Origin: Cylindrodendrum hubeiense
Lineage: Eukaryota; Ascomycota; Sordariomycetes; Hypocreales; Nectriaceae
Assembly (NCBI GenBank): GCA_014621425.1
Contig: JAANBB010000271.1
Span: 1-55,406 of the forward strand
Reading direction: 5' to 3'
DNA: 55,406 bases
Shown: positions 1 to 10,609 of the stretch, in pieces
Numbering within the stretch: the first letter of the stretch is position 1
Layout: the number at the start of each line of letters is the position of its first letter
Notes under the pieces: model-generated
Told to the model about the DNA's origin: nothing
The model's database searches: none
The model's input: the letters and a program-made list of their open reading frames with translations, nothing else
Made by a program: the position numbers and the translations under genes

Positions 1-663
1 CCTTGGGCTCAGGATTGCTCCTCCACGCTTCGCTTAATCTCACTGTGCAGTGTGGCGGGAGCACAGTGGCACAAGTGGCGACATCGCTGGCTGTGGCGGG
101 AGCACACTGGTTTTGGGAGCTGCATGCGCCGCCTCCTAATCAATCTCCCCCGCCCTTGGCATCTGGTGTGTGGCGTCGGCACCGCTGCAATGCTTGCTCA
201 TCCTGACAAGCAGCCTTGAACTGGGTTTGAGACGATGACAAAAAGGATGGCAAAAATGGCAGCCAACTATAGAATCGAATAGTCGGGCATGCGATACTTC
301 AAGGTACCAAAGCGCATCTAGGTTTCATAGGTAGGTACGGTACTCTTCTCCAAGGGTCTGTCTCTCTTGAATTGAATGTCTTGATATCACAGTGCATGCA
401 CCAATGGCCCGCCAACACTTCACATACCAGAGCATCCCATATCAAACTCAATCCAGCTCCCACCAGGCGATAAATAATTCTCAGCATTTGAGTGGGATGC
501 ACAAAAGTGGACATTCACAGCTGCGTGCCACATGCCACATACCACATGAATGCACTGAAGCATCTCGGTCAAAACGCTTCTGTCCAATAACTCCCAACTT
601 CATCAGGCTTGCTCTCTCAACCCATATATAAGCTCTGTTCACGCTAACACGTTACGCCTTTCC
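1..663. other. Intergenic, downstream of EXO84
   Basis: No gene is supported here. Short open frames exist on both strands but show no family resemblance and no splice-linked continuation. The stretch should hold the EXO84 3' untranslated region at its right side. A TATATAAG string at about 624-631 lies close to the EXO84 stop and reads on the + strand; with no gene behind it I do not call it a promoter. A 15-bp direct repeat is listed separately. Confidence 0.6.
51..106. repeat. Two copies of a 15-bp direct repeat
   Basis: TGTGGCGGGAGCACA occurs at 51-65 and again at 92-106, 41 bp apart. The surrounding bases are also partly similar. It looks like a small local duplication; no function is apparent. 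Confidence 0.6.
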
Positions 664-2782
664 TCAGGACAGGCCCAGCCCGACCGGGACCTCCCGTGCC
701 TCAGGTGTATGCTCCATGTCCTTTCCTACCAAATTCATAAAGTCCAACCCAACCTCGGACAGCTTTTTAGCGTGCTCCTTGGCCCTCTCCATGCATTGCG
801 TCCACACCGGACCGCCAGGCTCTGTGCTACTGAGCTGCCTGGCCAGAATCACATTGAAAGCCTCGACCTCCTCCTTGGCCCACTTGACGCACGCGCTCAT
901 CATGGGCGGCGGGAAACATGACTGGAAGCATTGCACCGTGTTGTGGATGACCATAAAGTACACAAAGGACACCTCCCAGATATACAGGTGCAAGTCACCC
1001 TGGAAAATGCATTGCCTATAACTGCCGCGTTAGCTCATTGCCTCTTGTTATTATCGTGTTGTGTACTGACCTGGATCGCTTGTGAATCTTGTCGCTCCGG
1101 GCGGCCAAGTACGACTCTCTGGCCCTGTCCTCAAATCCCAGCCTCGTTAGCCAGCTGACGTTGCGTCGAGTCTTTGTTTGTTGGTTGTGCGTCAACTCCA
1201 GCCCACGAACAATCATGCCTGCCAACTTGGCACATCGCTCCTCGACTTTAAAGTTGATAAAATCCCGAGCGACGGCATTGGTCTTCATGCCTCGGGCCAG
1301 CCCCTTGAGTTTCTCGACGCGGGCCACTGCAGGCTCGAAACATTGCAGCGCAATGTCAATATCGAGCTCATCCATCTGGCTCTCTACCCAACGGAGGTTT
1401 TGTTGTTTGCCGTCTACCTCGATGAGCATGTCCTTGATATCCGACAGAGTTGCGAGCAGCTCTGTTTTCTGAAGGAGACCAGGGTCACGGGACGCAAAGT
1501 AGTTGATGGTCTCTCGGGCCTTGTTGTTGGCCTCCATCTCGGATCGAAGCCCCTTGCGGAGCTCCTCCACAGCCTTGCGAACATTCAGCAGCAGAGACTT
1601 CTTCTCGGAGTCTTCAGGTTTCTCCGTCCGGTAGATGAAAGATTCCTGGCCAACTCCTCGAACCATGATTGCATCGGCAAGCTTGTTCCGGCTTCCGCTC
1701 GACGATTCTCCAGTGCTCAACATGTCCACAACCTCTACATCCAGCAGTGGCCAACAACGATCAGCAACCATCTTCATCATCGGCCCTCGAGCATCAGTAT
1801 TTGAGGCATCCGTCTTTCGCTTCTTACGCGAAGCAATGAGAAGGTGATCGTTGAGCAAAAAGATCTGCATAGCTCGACGGGACTTGTAAGTCGCATTGTC
1901 CAACTCGATCCAAGGACCAGCGTTCTGGGCCACATGCCGCCCAGCTGCGTTGGGTAGGAACTTCTGTGATCCTTCCACGTTCTTGTACAAAGCTTGCATT
2001 TGCGAGTTCCAGAGTGCGCTTCTATCGGCAACGGAGCTGCGCCTGTCCCGCTTTGACAGGGTGGTCACCTCCCCGGTCACGTTGGCATCTTCGCCCTTCA
2101 TGGACGCCGCTCGCAGGGCAGTCGTGTTGACTTTGAGCTCTGACATGAGGTTCTTGAGGGCTCTCATCTCGCTCTTGAGCTTCTCTGCCTCCTTACTGAT
2201 CTTGATAAACTGGGTCCGGTTCTGCATGACGCTCTGCTGTAGATCGCTCGCGGCGCGGGACTTGAGCATACGTAGCGAGTCTTCAAACTCGCGAATCTGG
2301 TCCTCGGTCGCATCGCTCAATGTCTTGGAGACGTATTGGTCTGAAACGAGAGCGGGATCTCGCAATGCTTTGATATCAATGACCGGGGCAGCTCCTCCGC
2401 CTCGCGAGGGCGGTGGTCGATCATGACCGCGGTCTCTGGGCTCGAAGTTGGCGAGTGAGGCCACCGGAGGCATAGGCGGAGCTGCACCATAGCCGGCAGG
2501 TGGATTGTTGAACCGAGTCGAGTAACGTCGCTTCACGAGATCGGATGTCTGGGTAGTTCAGTTAGCATGGGCACCATCTAGAGCTGCGGTATGAGAGCGC
2601 ACCTTGCCACCAGCAATCGGGGGCGGACGGGGCCGAGGTCGCGAGGCCGGCTCTGTCGGGACGGGCCCCTTGGGCGAGCCATCCTGGATGATGGGGCTGG
2701 AGATTTGTCGTGGAGCACTGATGGTAGGGCGCTTCTTTCTCTTGCCGCTGCGAAGCGATATCTTGCTACGCTCCTCGGACAT
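664..2782 (-). CDS. EXO84: Exocyst complex component Exo84
   Basis: Exo84 is a subunit of the octameric exocyst, which tethers secretory vesicles to the plasma membrane. The gene has three exons on the minus strand: 2603-2782, 1071-2548 and 664-1015, joined by introns of 54 and 55 bp that keep frame and restore conserved sequence at each junction. The protein is 669 aa. Residues 1-60 are a basic, proline-rich disordered start; a helical Vps51/Exo84-type stretch follows (about 90-190); a PH domain starts near residue 265 (pattern GPWIELDNATYKSRRAMQ); the rest is the helical C-terminal region, with the conserved block SCFPPPMMSACVKWAKEEVE in the last exon. The start is the ATG at 2782 (MSEERSKISL). 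An unspliced reading of intron 2 would end in 18 non-conserved residues, so the third exon is needed. Its 5' end faces TOM20 across about 640 bp. Family assignment is firm; the exact domain borders are estimates. Confidence 0.93.
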
Positions 2783-3421
2783 GGTGGGCGGGTGTTCAAT
2801 CTGTCGCGGAGGATACGGTGGAAATCAAAGGAGGAATCAAAGGTGGAACTCGAGTCGGAGCTAGAGTCGAGGATAAAGGGACCGTCGAGGTCGCCGTCGA
2901 GAAAACCAGCCGCTCGTGTCCTCGGTGGTGGTGGTTGATGTTTCACTCAAGCATGCCTGGCCATGGCGCCAGTAGTGGTCAAGCTCCCTCAGCCTCTCTC
3001 CCCATTCGGAGCACAGTACGAGTAATACGTGGAATCCCCGATGGAGCTGTCCAGGTGGCAGGTACGTACCGCGCTACGTGCGTCGATGCTCCCATCCTCA
3101 GTGCCTCGAGCTCGTGCTCCGAGGCGGCTCGGCCGGGGTTTATCCGCCTCAGGCATCATGGGCTGCCCAATCAATGCTCCGAGCCCGCTGTCTCCTCTGG
3201 GGCTAGCGCATCATGTGCGGGAGCAGTTGACATAGTCCTAAAAAATTGGTTTCCCAATCGCGACGTCTTGAAAGCTCCCGCTTGATTCTGCTGGCTATCA
3301 TTGACGACGTAATCCTCTCTCCGCCCCGTCACCATCTCCTTTGCGTGCCGGGCTTCTATCGCAATCGACTACAACCTCATTTGCTTTACTAGCTGCTACA
3401 CACACCAACCAATCCGCCAAT
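2783..3421. promoter_or_regulatory. Divergent promoter region EXO84/TOM20
   Basis: This 639-bp gap separates the start codons of EXO84 (-) and TOM20 (+) and must carry both promoters and leaders. Open frames here are short and do not resemble known proteins. No clear TATA element is seen; the sequence is GC-rich, as is usual for housekeeping promoters in these fungi. Confidence 0.5.
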
Positions 3422-4147
3422 ATGGTCCAGAACAACGCCCTGGTGACGGCATCGGTCGCAACCGTTGCCACCATTGTCGTCGGTAAGCTTCCATGAGGGC
3501 ATCCCGCCCCGCCGCCGCTCGGGGCCAGATGTCGAGCCATTGCTAACCCTGGTTTCCCCGCAAGGATACGTCGTCTACTTCGACTACCAGCGACGTAACC
3601 AGGCCGAATTCCGCCGCAACCTGAGGAGGAACGAGCGCAAGCAGGCGCGTGCCGAGAAGGAAGAGGCCGAGGCCACAAACCAGCGACAACGCGGATCCAT
3701 CCGGGTCAAGGTTGAGGAGGCCAAGGAGGAGGGCTTCCCTACCGGCGTTGAAGAGCGTGAGGCTTTCTTCAACGAGCAGGTCATGGCCGGCGAGGTTCTG
3801 AGCCAAGATCGTACGAGAGCCCCTCCATCAATAACGCAACACAAACGACGTACTGACTCTGTTCTACAGCTACCAAGGCTCTCGAGTCTGCTCTGGCTTT
3901 CTACAAGGGACTCAAGGTCTACCCTGCCCCCGGTGACCTTATCCGCATCTACGATAGCACCGTTCCCAAGGTAAAAAGAGACACGCGAGCAACTTATATC
4001 TCAATTCCCACGAAACTAACAATGCCACAGCCCATATTAGACATTCTCGCTGAGATGATCGCTTACGACTCGTCTCTCGATATTCGCGCCCCCGCTGCCC
4101 CCGCTGGCATCAACCTGGCCGACATCCCCAACGTCGGCCTCGATTAA
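3422..4147 (+). CDS. TOM20: Mitochondrial import receptor subunit Tom20
   Basis: Tom20 is the presequence receptor of the TOM complex in the mitochondrial outer membrane. Four exons, 3422-3482, 3565-3810, 3870-3970 and 4031-4147, join in frame through introns of 82, 59 and 60 bp and give 174 aa, close to the usual fungal length. Residues 6-26 ([20 protein letters not shown]) form the single N-terminal membrane anchor. A basic, highly charged helix follows ([20 protein letters not shown]), then the receptor domain with [34 protein letters not shown], and an acidic-neutral tail ending in NVGLD. The first exon encodes only the anchor start, so the unspliced frame misses the true N-terminus. The gene converges with TYW1, with 284 bp between stops. 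Identification is secure from the anchor plus the [10 protein letters not shown] block. Confidence 0.95.
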
Positions 4148-4431
4148 AGGGAGACAACAAATGTCCCCTGAACTCTGGTTCTCCCCGCTCCTCGCACACC
4201 AGATACAAAAAAACACCCAACCCCAAAACTGAACTACAGGCTCGGAAATCCCCGGGCCCTAAAATCTGATATGGAGACCTGACGGCCTTCGATGTACCAT
4301 AGTCTCGCTCTTCCAACTTCCATAGAGCTTTGTGTAAACAGGTGTACGTTGAACGAATCCGGAATGGACCTAGGAACGGCAATGCTGGCAGCGTTTCCGC
4401 AACACATCATGATGTTTAATTCTTTCTTTTA

Positions 4432-6827
4432 CTACGCTTTCGTCGGCACCTTTGCAGCCTCGATTTTTCGCCCCTTCCTGTCCACTCTGTCGTCACGGGG
4501 GTCAAAGCCCCCGTTACCCCAAGTAGCCCACTCCGGCGTCGCCTCTCCCATGTAGTCTTCAGGTTTCCAGTCACCATCAACACCCCGCTCTTCCAGGAGA
4601 TCAAAGAATTTCTTGTAATCAATAGTCGTGTGCCACTTGCCGTCCACCTTGAATCTGTCACTCGCCAGGAGGATGCAGCAGCTGTGAGCATGCTCAGCCG
4701 CGATGCCATAGTTCAGGCCCTTCTCCTGCAGTCTCTTCTCCAAAGCCAGGACGAATTCCTGGACTTCCCAGTAGAATGGGACGTTCGACATGCTCAATCC
4801 CGCGTTGGAGGAGGTAGACGTGCCGCAGTACGTAACACCCTTAATTTCGACAAAGCAGGGCAGACCCTTCTCGACGAGTCTGGCATAGTTTTCGATCTCT
4901 TCGTCGACATTGAAGCCCTTGACCAGCGTCAGCCGGAAGACCGTTCGGTGATGGAACCGCTTCTCGCGTAGGATATCCAAGCACCGCTGGAATCTCTCCC
5001 AGAAATCTCGGTGGAGAGGTCTGTCAATCCTGCGCAATGACTCCTTGTCAGCCGCATCGATGGACACGTACAATTGCGTGACAGCCTTCAGCGCCGCCAA
5101 TTGGTCGGGATGCTGTGCATTGCAGACAAGGAAAGAAGAGATACGTTCGGCGTGCAACATTTCCAGAAACTCGTTGATGTAGGGGTAAAAGATGGGCTCT
5201 CCGACAAGCGACAGCGCACAGTGTCGAATCTGCATCGCCTCTGCAAACCGCTCTGCTCGGACACCGGGCATACCACGCAACATCTTGATCTTCTTGTAGT
5301 GGTTCAACTTGACACCGTCAAAGATCAAGTCCGGCGGGTCCACCACCCATCGCCAGGTCGTTCCAACAGGATTGGTACCGTGGCGCCAGCAGAAGACGCA
5401 CTTGTTTGAGCAAGAGAGGGAGGGTGTCGTCTCCATACATTGGTGAGAGTTGATGCCATAGAATGAGAACTTGTAGCAGGAGCCTCTGCCACGCAACGCT
5501 GACTTCGTCCATCGACAGGTCTTGACTCCGGAGTGGGAACCCACGATGGCGTATCCTTGCTTGGTCAGAGAGGCATATGTGGGCGAATTCTTGGCCACCA
5601 TCTCCTTGGGCCCCCGAACGGGTGTCTTTTTCTTTGTAGACGCGCCGTACGAGGTGAAGTCAATAGGGAGAGGAGCTTTCGGTGCACCCGTTGAGCCATC
5701 ATCCTTTCGGATCATGGCACCAAGATCCTCCACGTCGCCCAGAGCCTGTCCCGTGTTTTTCTTCTTGCTGTCGTTTGACTCGTCATCGAAAAGCACCTCA
5801 CCATCATCTTCATCTTCAGCCTCCTCCTCTACATCACTCTCGTCGGGGGCTCCACTGCCAGGAAGGCCTTCGCCCAGGTTTCCGGTTCGAGCGACATGCT
5901 CAACGACTTCCAGAACACCATTTGCCCACTCTTGGAGTCTCTCGACGTGATCGCTGCCCATGTCCCCCATTCCAACCGGGTAAGCCCTCTTCCGCCCAGT
6001 CAACTTGGCCATCCACTTGTCGATGTCCTTCGCCTGGAAGCAGAAGCCTTCCGGTTCCGTGGGCCAGTTCTCCTTGTCACCATATCCAAATACCGAGTAT
6101 CCAAGCAAGGGTGAAAGAGAGGCAGTATCGATGCGGAAGTCATGATGCGTCTCTTGGAGATGCTCAAGGAAAGTGTCGTTGATCGAGTCGATGTTGTAGC
6201 TTGGAATGAGGAAAAGGTAAACCTGGTCGACATCGCCGTGCACCTTTGATGGGGAAATAAAATAATCATCAAAGTCAATCTCCGTCATATCCAGCAGTTC
6301 CGGTTTTTGGAACGAGCGACCAGACTTGCTTGCCAATTCGTCAATTGAGCCCTCCAGCGTCTTCATGAACTCCTTCGCGAGCTTCTCCGTCTTGGTGGTG
6401 ACCGAAGAGAAGAATACCAGGACAAGAACCGGGCGAGTCATATCCATCTCAACCTCAACGGGCTTGGAAGGCTTCTTGGCCAACCCTCCCTTTATTCTTC
6501 TGGGCCCTTGTGATTTGACATCCTTCTTCGGTTCGGGCTCCGCCTTTACGACTGCGGTCTTCTCTTTGATGACGACCTTCTCAGGCTCCTGGTAGAGTTT
6601 CGGCAAGGCAACCAACTCTGTCTTGTCGACATTGATATGGAGATAGATTCGCGCGGCAACGAGAACGGCGAGAACGGCGAAGATAATTGGGGTGCGGTGG
6701 ATGTGCCAGGCTTCGACCAGATCTATGGGCCAGGTTAGAGGCGGGACAGGCGACAGGAGGGTGATCTAAACTCACCATCGACAAAAGAGTCGAGCCGAAG
6801 CGGCGACGAATTGTTTGTCCAGTCCAT
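4432..6827 (-). CDS. TYW1: tRNA 4-demethylwyosine synthase Tyw1
   Basis: Tyw1 makes the tricyclic core of wybutosine at position 37 of phenylalanine tRNA, using pyruvate and S-adenosylmethionine. Two exons, 6776-6827 and 4432-6722, are joined by a 53-bp intron and give 780 aa. The 17-residue first exon starts MDWTNNSSPL. Residues about 28-45 (TPIIFAVLAVLVAARIYL) are a probable membrane anchor, as known for yeast Tyw1. A flavodoxin-like FMN domain begins near residue 116 (VLVLVFFSSVTTKTEKLAKE). An acidic linker (about 310-335) leads to the radical SAM domain, with the cluster-binding motif CSNKCVFC at cysteines about 455, 459 and 462, followed by the wyosine-base-formation C-terminal region. 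Length and order match the eukaryotic flavodoxin-radical SAM fusion. The start is chosen because it keeps the anchor; the downstream frame alone has no ATG at its 5' end. Confidence 0.94.
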
Positions 6828-7345
6828 CTCGGGGTGCGATTGCTGCAGTCGGGGCACAGCACGCTGACAAGACGTTGAATCTGTGGTGTTCGCTTCACAC
6901 AGTAGATGGTCTGGGGAAAAAGGCATTGTGCCCCGCTACTAACAATTTTGGTGGGGTCGCCCTCTCGTTCGTCATTGCGCATCGCCAATCGAATGGCGGC
7001 GATTTGATCAGCGAACCACACGCTGCGAATGTCGCCACGTCCCATTCGAGCTGCTCTGAAATATTCTCCGTTCCGCCTTACAACCACCACAGCTTGATAA
7101 TACGAAACAGGAAACGGAACGTTCTTATCAAAGTTACGGCTTTAGTTGTTATTAACTAAATTAATGTGCTATGTAAATGCTTCGCTTCTGTGCCTGTCTG
7201 TCTATCCGTCCTGCCCGCGCAGTAGGGCGGTTCTGATGCTGTTATGTTGAGATGCCAGACTATATACGTTGAGAATAAAATATAAAAGAATATGTATAAA
7301 AGTTATGATGCAGATGCACCCATGGAAAAGTAGGCAGAGAGTCGC
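6828..7345. other. Intergenic between TYW1 and SSU1
   Basis: This gap of 518 bp holds the TYW1 promoter and the SSU1 3' region, both genes being on the minus strand. The part near 7130-7320 is AT-rich with several AATAAA-like strings on the + strand. No gene is supported. Confidence 0.5.
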
Positions 7346-8829
7346 CTAGACCCTCCTGTCAGACCCTGCTGCTTCGGACTTGTCTCTCAAGTCCTTCAAG
7401 CAAGGCGCATGGAACATCTCGCCGGTGATGGCCAGCTTAATGGTTCTCATTGCGACGACAACCCACAGCAACAAAACCGAAAGCGAAAGAATCTATTACA
7501 TCGTGAGAATTAGTCGAGAGACAAAGGACATAAGCATGTGAACCAGTGAACCTACCGTTGTAGACACCTTGAAGAAGTCACTATCAAGGTTCTCTGCCAG
7601 GGCGCTTGTGCATGTCGCGAGCACGCCGAGTGGGAATGTGAACCCCCACCAGCCCATGTTGAAAGGGAAGCTCTGCATTGTAGCGATGCTGATGAGTGCG
7701 AACGATAGCCAAACCAGAGCAAATCCCCACATCATTATGGCTAAGAACACGCCTAGGACGTACAGAATCTCCCCACCACGCAAGGCCAGGGACCCAAACG
7801 CAGTGGACTCGGGGAGTAGCTTCATGGCCACCTTTCCGAGCTGTTGGATACCGAATCCACCCTGGCCCAAGGGTCCAATCGGTAGGAACACGGAGACAAT
7901 CACCTCCTTTGGCGGAATGGAGTGGATGGTAAGCCGGTGGAAGTACAGCGCCAGCACACAGGCAGAGAAGGACTCGCCGATCCCCCAAAGAACGTAAGAT
8001 GTGATGACTGTGGTCATGGCATGGGCCCGGTCGGGGAGTGCATCGGCCACGATACCTCCCGATGCGGCCGCGACAACTGCGGGGACGATGGGGAGGAGAA
8101 GGGCGGCAGTGATGTTTTGCAATCCCGGTCGATGCCGGTGCATGACGATAAACGGCATGGTGATGCATGTAGCAACCGACAAGCACACATCAATCCACCA
8201 GAACGCCCACGCCAGATAGATGAACCCATCACCCCACTGTTTGCAGCAGAGGACCATCATGTTGATAATTGCTGCTCTCACGTCAGCGTCCTACGTGGCT
8301 CTCAAAGTCCACGTCCGAACTCACTAGCAAAAGCCATGGGGAAACATCCCAAGAACAAGGACTGGCCGGGGTGAGAGATCATGGCCCCCCATATCTCAGG
8401 GTACAGTGTATACCGGGCTATGGATAGCCCCAGGAAGGTGACGAATAGGATCACGTTGAGGCCAAAGAAGGCGTACGAGACGTACTGCAGCCACGCTGCA
8501 TTGTAGGGGAGGTTGTGCAGAAGAATCGAGACTATGCCTGTCCCCATGCAAACAGCAAACCATCTATGGAGCAATCAAGCACACCTGGTCAGAGTCGTTC
8601 GCTATCATTTGATGCCGCGTGCAGGGCAAGGATTGCTGTTGGCTGGGCGGTGGTGGATGGACGATGCGCGTGTGGATGGTTGTGACAGTACTTACGACGG
8701 TGTGAAGTTCCGCACAACCCGACGCCACCCGACGTTCTCCTTGCAGGGCAGTGTTGATTCACAAGGCCGTGTGGGAGCGTCGCATGCGGTCTGGCCATTA
8801 GAGCACGGAGTGGTAGTCTTGTCAGACAT
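7346..8829 (-). CDS. SSU1: Sulfite efflux pump Ssu1 (TDT family)
   Basis: The product is a plasma membrane exporter of the tellurite-resistance/dicarboxylate (TDT) family, Ssu1 branch, which expels sulfite. Four exons, 8696-8829, 8325-8563, 7556-8271 and 7346-7492, join through introns of 132, 53 and 63 bp to give 411 aa. The start MSDKTTTPCS opens a short cytosolic tail ending in VVRNFTPSWFAVCMGTGIVS, the hallmark of the family, and exon 2 to 3 rebuilds FPMAFATIINMMVLCCKQWG. About ten hydrophobic segments follow, as expected. The last exon adds one more segment (LSLSVLLLWVVVAMRTIKLA) and a basic tail. The neighbour on the opposite side of a 1-kb spacer is cysteine dioxygenase, which fits export of sulfite formed from cysteine. 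Substrate is inferred from family and context; malate transporters of the same superfamily are the main alternative but lack this close match. Confidence 0.9.
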
Positions 8830-9845
8830 GATGTACACGGCTGATCACGCGTGTGTCTCGGGGTGACAGTGAGCAGTGGTGCGAAGTGGTGGATCAGGCG
8901 GGAAGAAGTAAGAGAGAACGCCAAGACGGGACCGCTCGAGGGTTCAACTAAACCGACGAACTCTTCAAGCTGTGACTCAGGGTCCACGGTGGCAACTCGA
9001 CATTCCAAAGATTTGTCACGAGAGAGGATTTCGAGGAAATACTCCGCCTTTTCTTGCCCAAGGGAGTAATTTTCACATGATGCACCGCAGTGGTGTGAAT
9101 GATAATTTACGCCGCCGGGAATCGGTTAACGGCCCATGTGGATTCCACCCGATACGTACCCAGGCCTAGTGCCGGTGCGTTGATAAAAATCGACAGAGAG
9201 GATGTCGACTATGCAAATAGCAAACTGCCTTACACGGTTGGTTTCTCAAGGGGAAAAAATCTCAAAGGGGCAATCCACATCAATGAAGAGCGTATTGATA
9301 ATAAAAAATTGGCAACATCTCGTTGCTTCGACCGTGTTCAATGCCCGCAATCGCAGTGTTTTCTCCTCTCGTAACTCGCCGCAGCGCCCGTTCGCACCGT
9401 GCCCACAATTAACGCTATCCGCGCAACAGGCCCAACGACTGATCCAGCCAATTCCCAGCAACCTTAGCGTCTTTCCCATCCTGCATCCAACCAGAGGCGC
9501 CAAACAGACTCACCGGACCGTGTGGCTCGCCCACTCAGCCCGTCAAAATGATGTCGGTATCAATCAAAGACCCACAACCAAGACGTCGGCGTTACTAATC
9601 TGCCGACTTGGTCGTTCCCGATCCTGACCGACGACAGGGAGTCGGAGCGTGGCCGCGCAAGTCGTCGTCGTAAACCCCCGCTCGCCCATCCCCAAGTCGG
9701 TGTGTTGTCCTCTCCTACTTTAGTCCTCTGTCAACCCTCAAGACAACCCTCGAGACAACCCTCAACCATCCAGTCGACAACAATTCAGTCGTATAGCATC
9801 CATCACTCCATCAAGCTGTTACCTTAAATATCCAACAACGCAATC
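8830..9845. promoter_or_regulatory. Shared promoter region SSU1/CDO1
   Basis: This 1,016-bp spacer lies between the divergent start codons of SSU1 and CDO1. No convincing gene is present. Two stress-element-like AGGGG strings occur 17 bp apart (9249-9253 and 9266-9270), and ATGATGTC near 9548 partly fits the Cys3 palindrome ATGRYRYCAT. These matches are short and may be chance. The last 150 bp before CDO1 are rich in CAACCCTC and pyrimidine runs, typical of leaders in these fungi. Confidence 0.5.
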
Positions 9846-10609
9846 ATGACGACCAGTGTCTTCTCCAACACCATCGGTCTCGGGGTCTCTCCCACTGTGG
9901 GCGAGTTCCCCCAGGACCGTTTCGAGGAACTCGTAATGGGGTTGAAGGACGCGCTCGGTCCTTCGTCGGGCCTGACATGCGACGACGTCGACGTCAACTT
10001 CCTGATGCGCCTCATGGGAGACTATGATGGCTCCGATAACCAGTGGTCCAAGTATGCATTCGGTGACCATAGCCGAGGCTACACCAGGAACCTGGTTGAC
10101 GAAGGCAACGGCAAGAGCAACCTGGTGAGTCTATCGAGGTCGACTTGACCTGACCCAACCTAGGCTAACAACATGCATAGCTTGTCCTTGTTTGGTCTCC
10201 CGGCAAGGGCAGCCCTATCCACGACCACGGCAAGGCACATTGCCTAATGAAGATCCTGCGAGGGAACCTGACCGAGACTCGCTTCGCCTTCCCCGAGAAG
10301 GAAGGTGGAGGACCACTAGAGTTGTTGTCCGAGAGGGTATATAAGGAAAATGCTGTCGCCTATATGGCTGACGAGCTTGGACTTCACCGAGTGTCCAATA
10401 AGGGCAGCGACTTCGCTGTCTCCCTACACTGTAGGAACCCCTCCTAGTCACCGACACTTGTCGCGCAACTAACCCGCATTTCTGCAGTGTACACTCCGCC
10501 CAACGTAGCCAAGAAAGGGTGCCACATCTTTGATGAGAAGACAGGAAGAAAGAGCCACGTGCCCGGGTGTTCTTACTACTCAGCATACGGCCGTCTGCTC
10601 AAGGAGTAG
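9846..10609 (+). CDS. CDO1: Cysteine dioxygenase
   Basis: The enzyme is a non-haem iron dioxygenase that oxidises cysteine to cysteine sulfinate, the first step to sulfite and sulfate. Three exons, 9846-10124, 10181-10430 and 10488-10609, with introns of 56 and 57 bp, give 216 aa, near the usual 200-aa length. The cupin core shows the iron ligands in WSPGKGSPIHDHGKAHC (His107, His109) and GLHRVSNKG (His162). Cys114 and Tyr178 (in SLHLYTPPN) match the pair that forms the thioether cofactor in the mammalian enzyme. Residues 1-90 carry the usual helical start ending in YTRNLVDEGNGKSNL. The gene is divergent from SSU1, suggesting joint control of cysteine breakdown and sulfite export. Assignment is secure. 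Confidence 0.95.

Noticed and set aside
624..631. TATATAAG as a promoter
   Set aside because: On the + strand it would drive transcription antisense into EXO84, and no gene follows it; chance is likely in this AT-rich 3' region.
8935..8965. GGGTTCAACTAAACC as a possible tRNA T-arm
   Set aside because: The flanking arms do not pair, and no acceptor stem, D-arm or anticodon arm is found around it.
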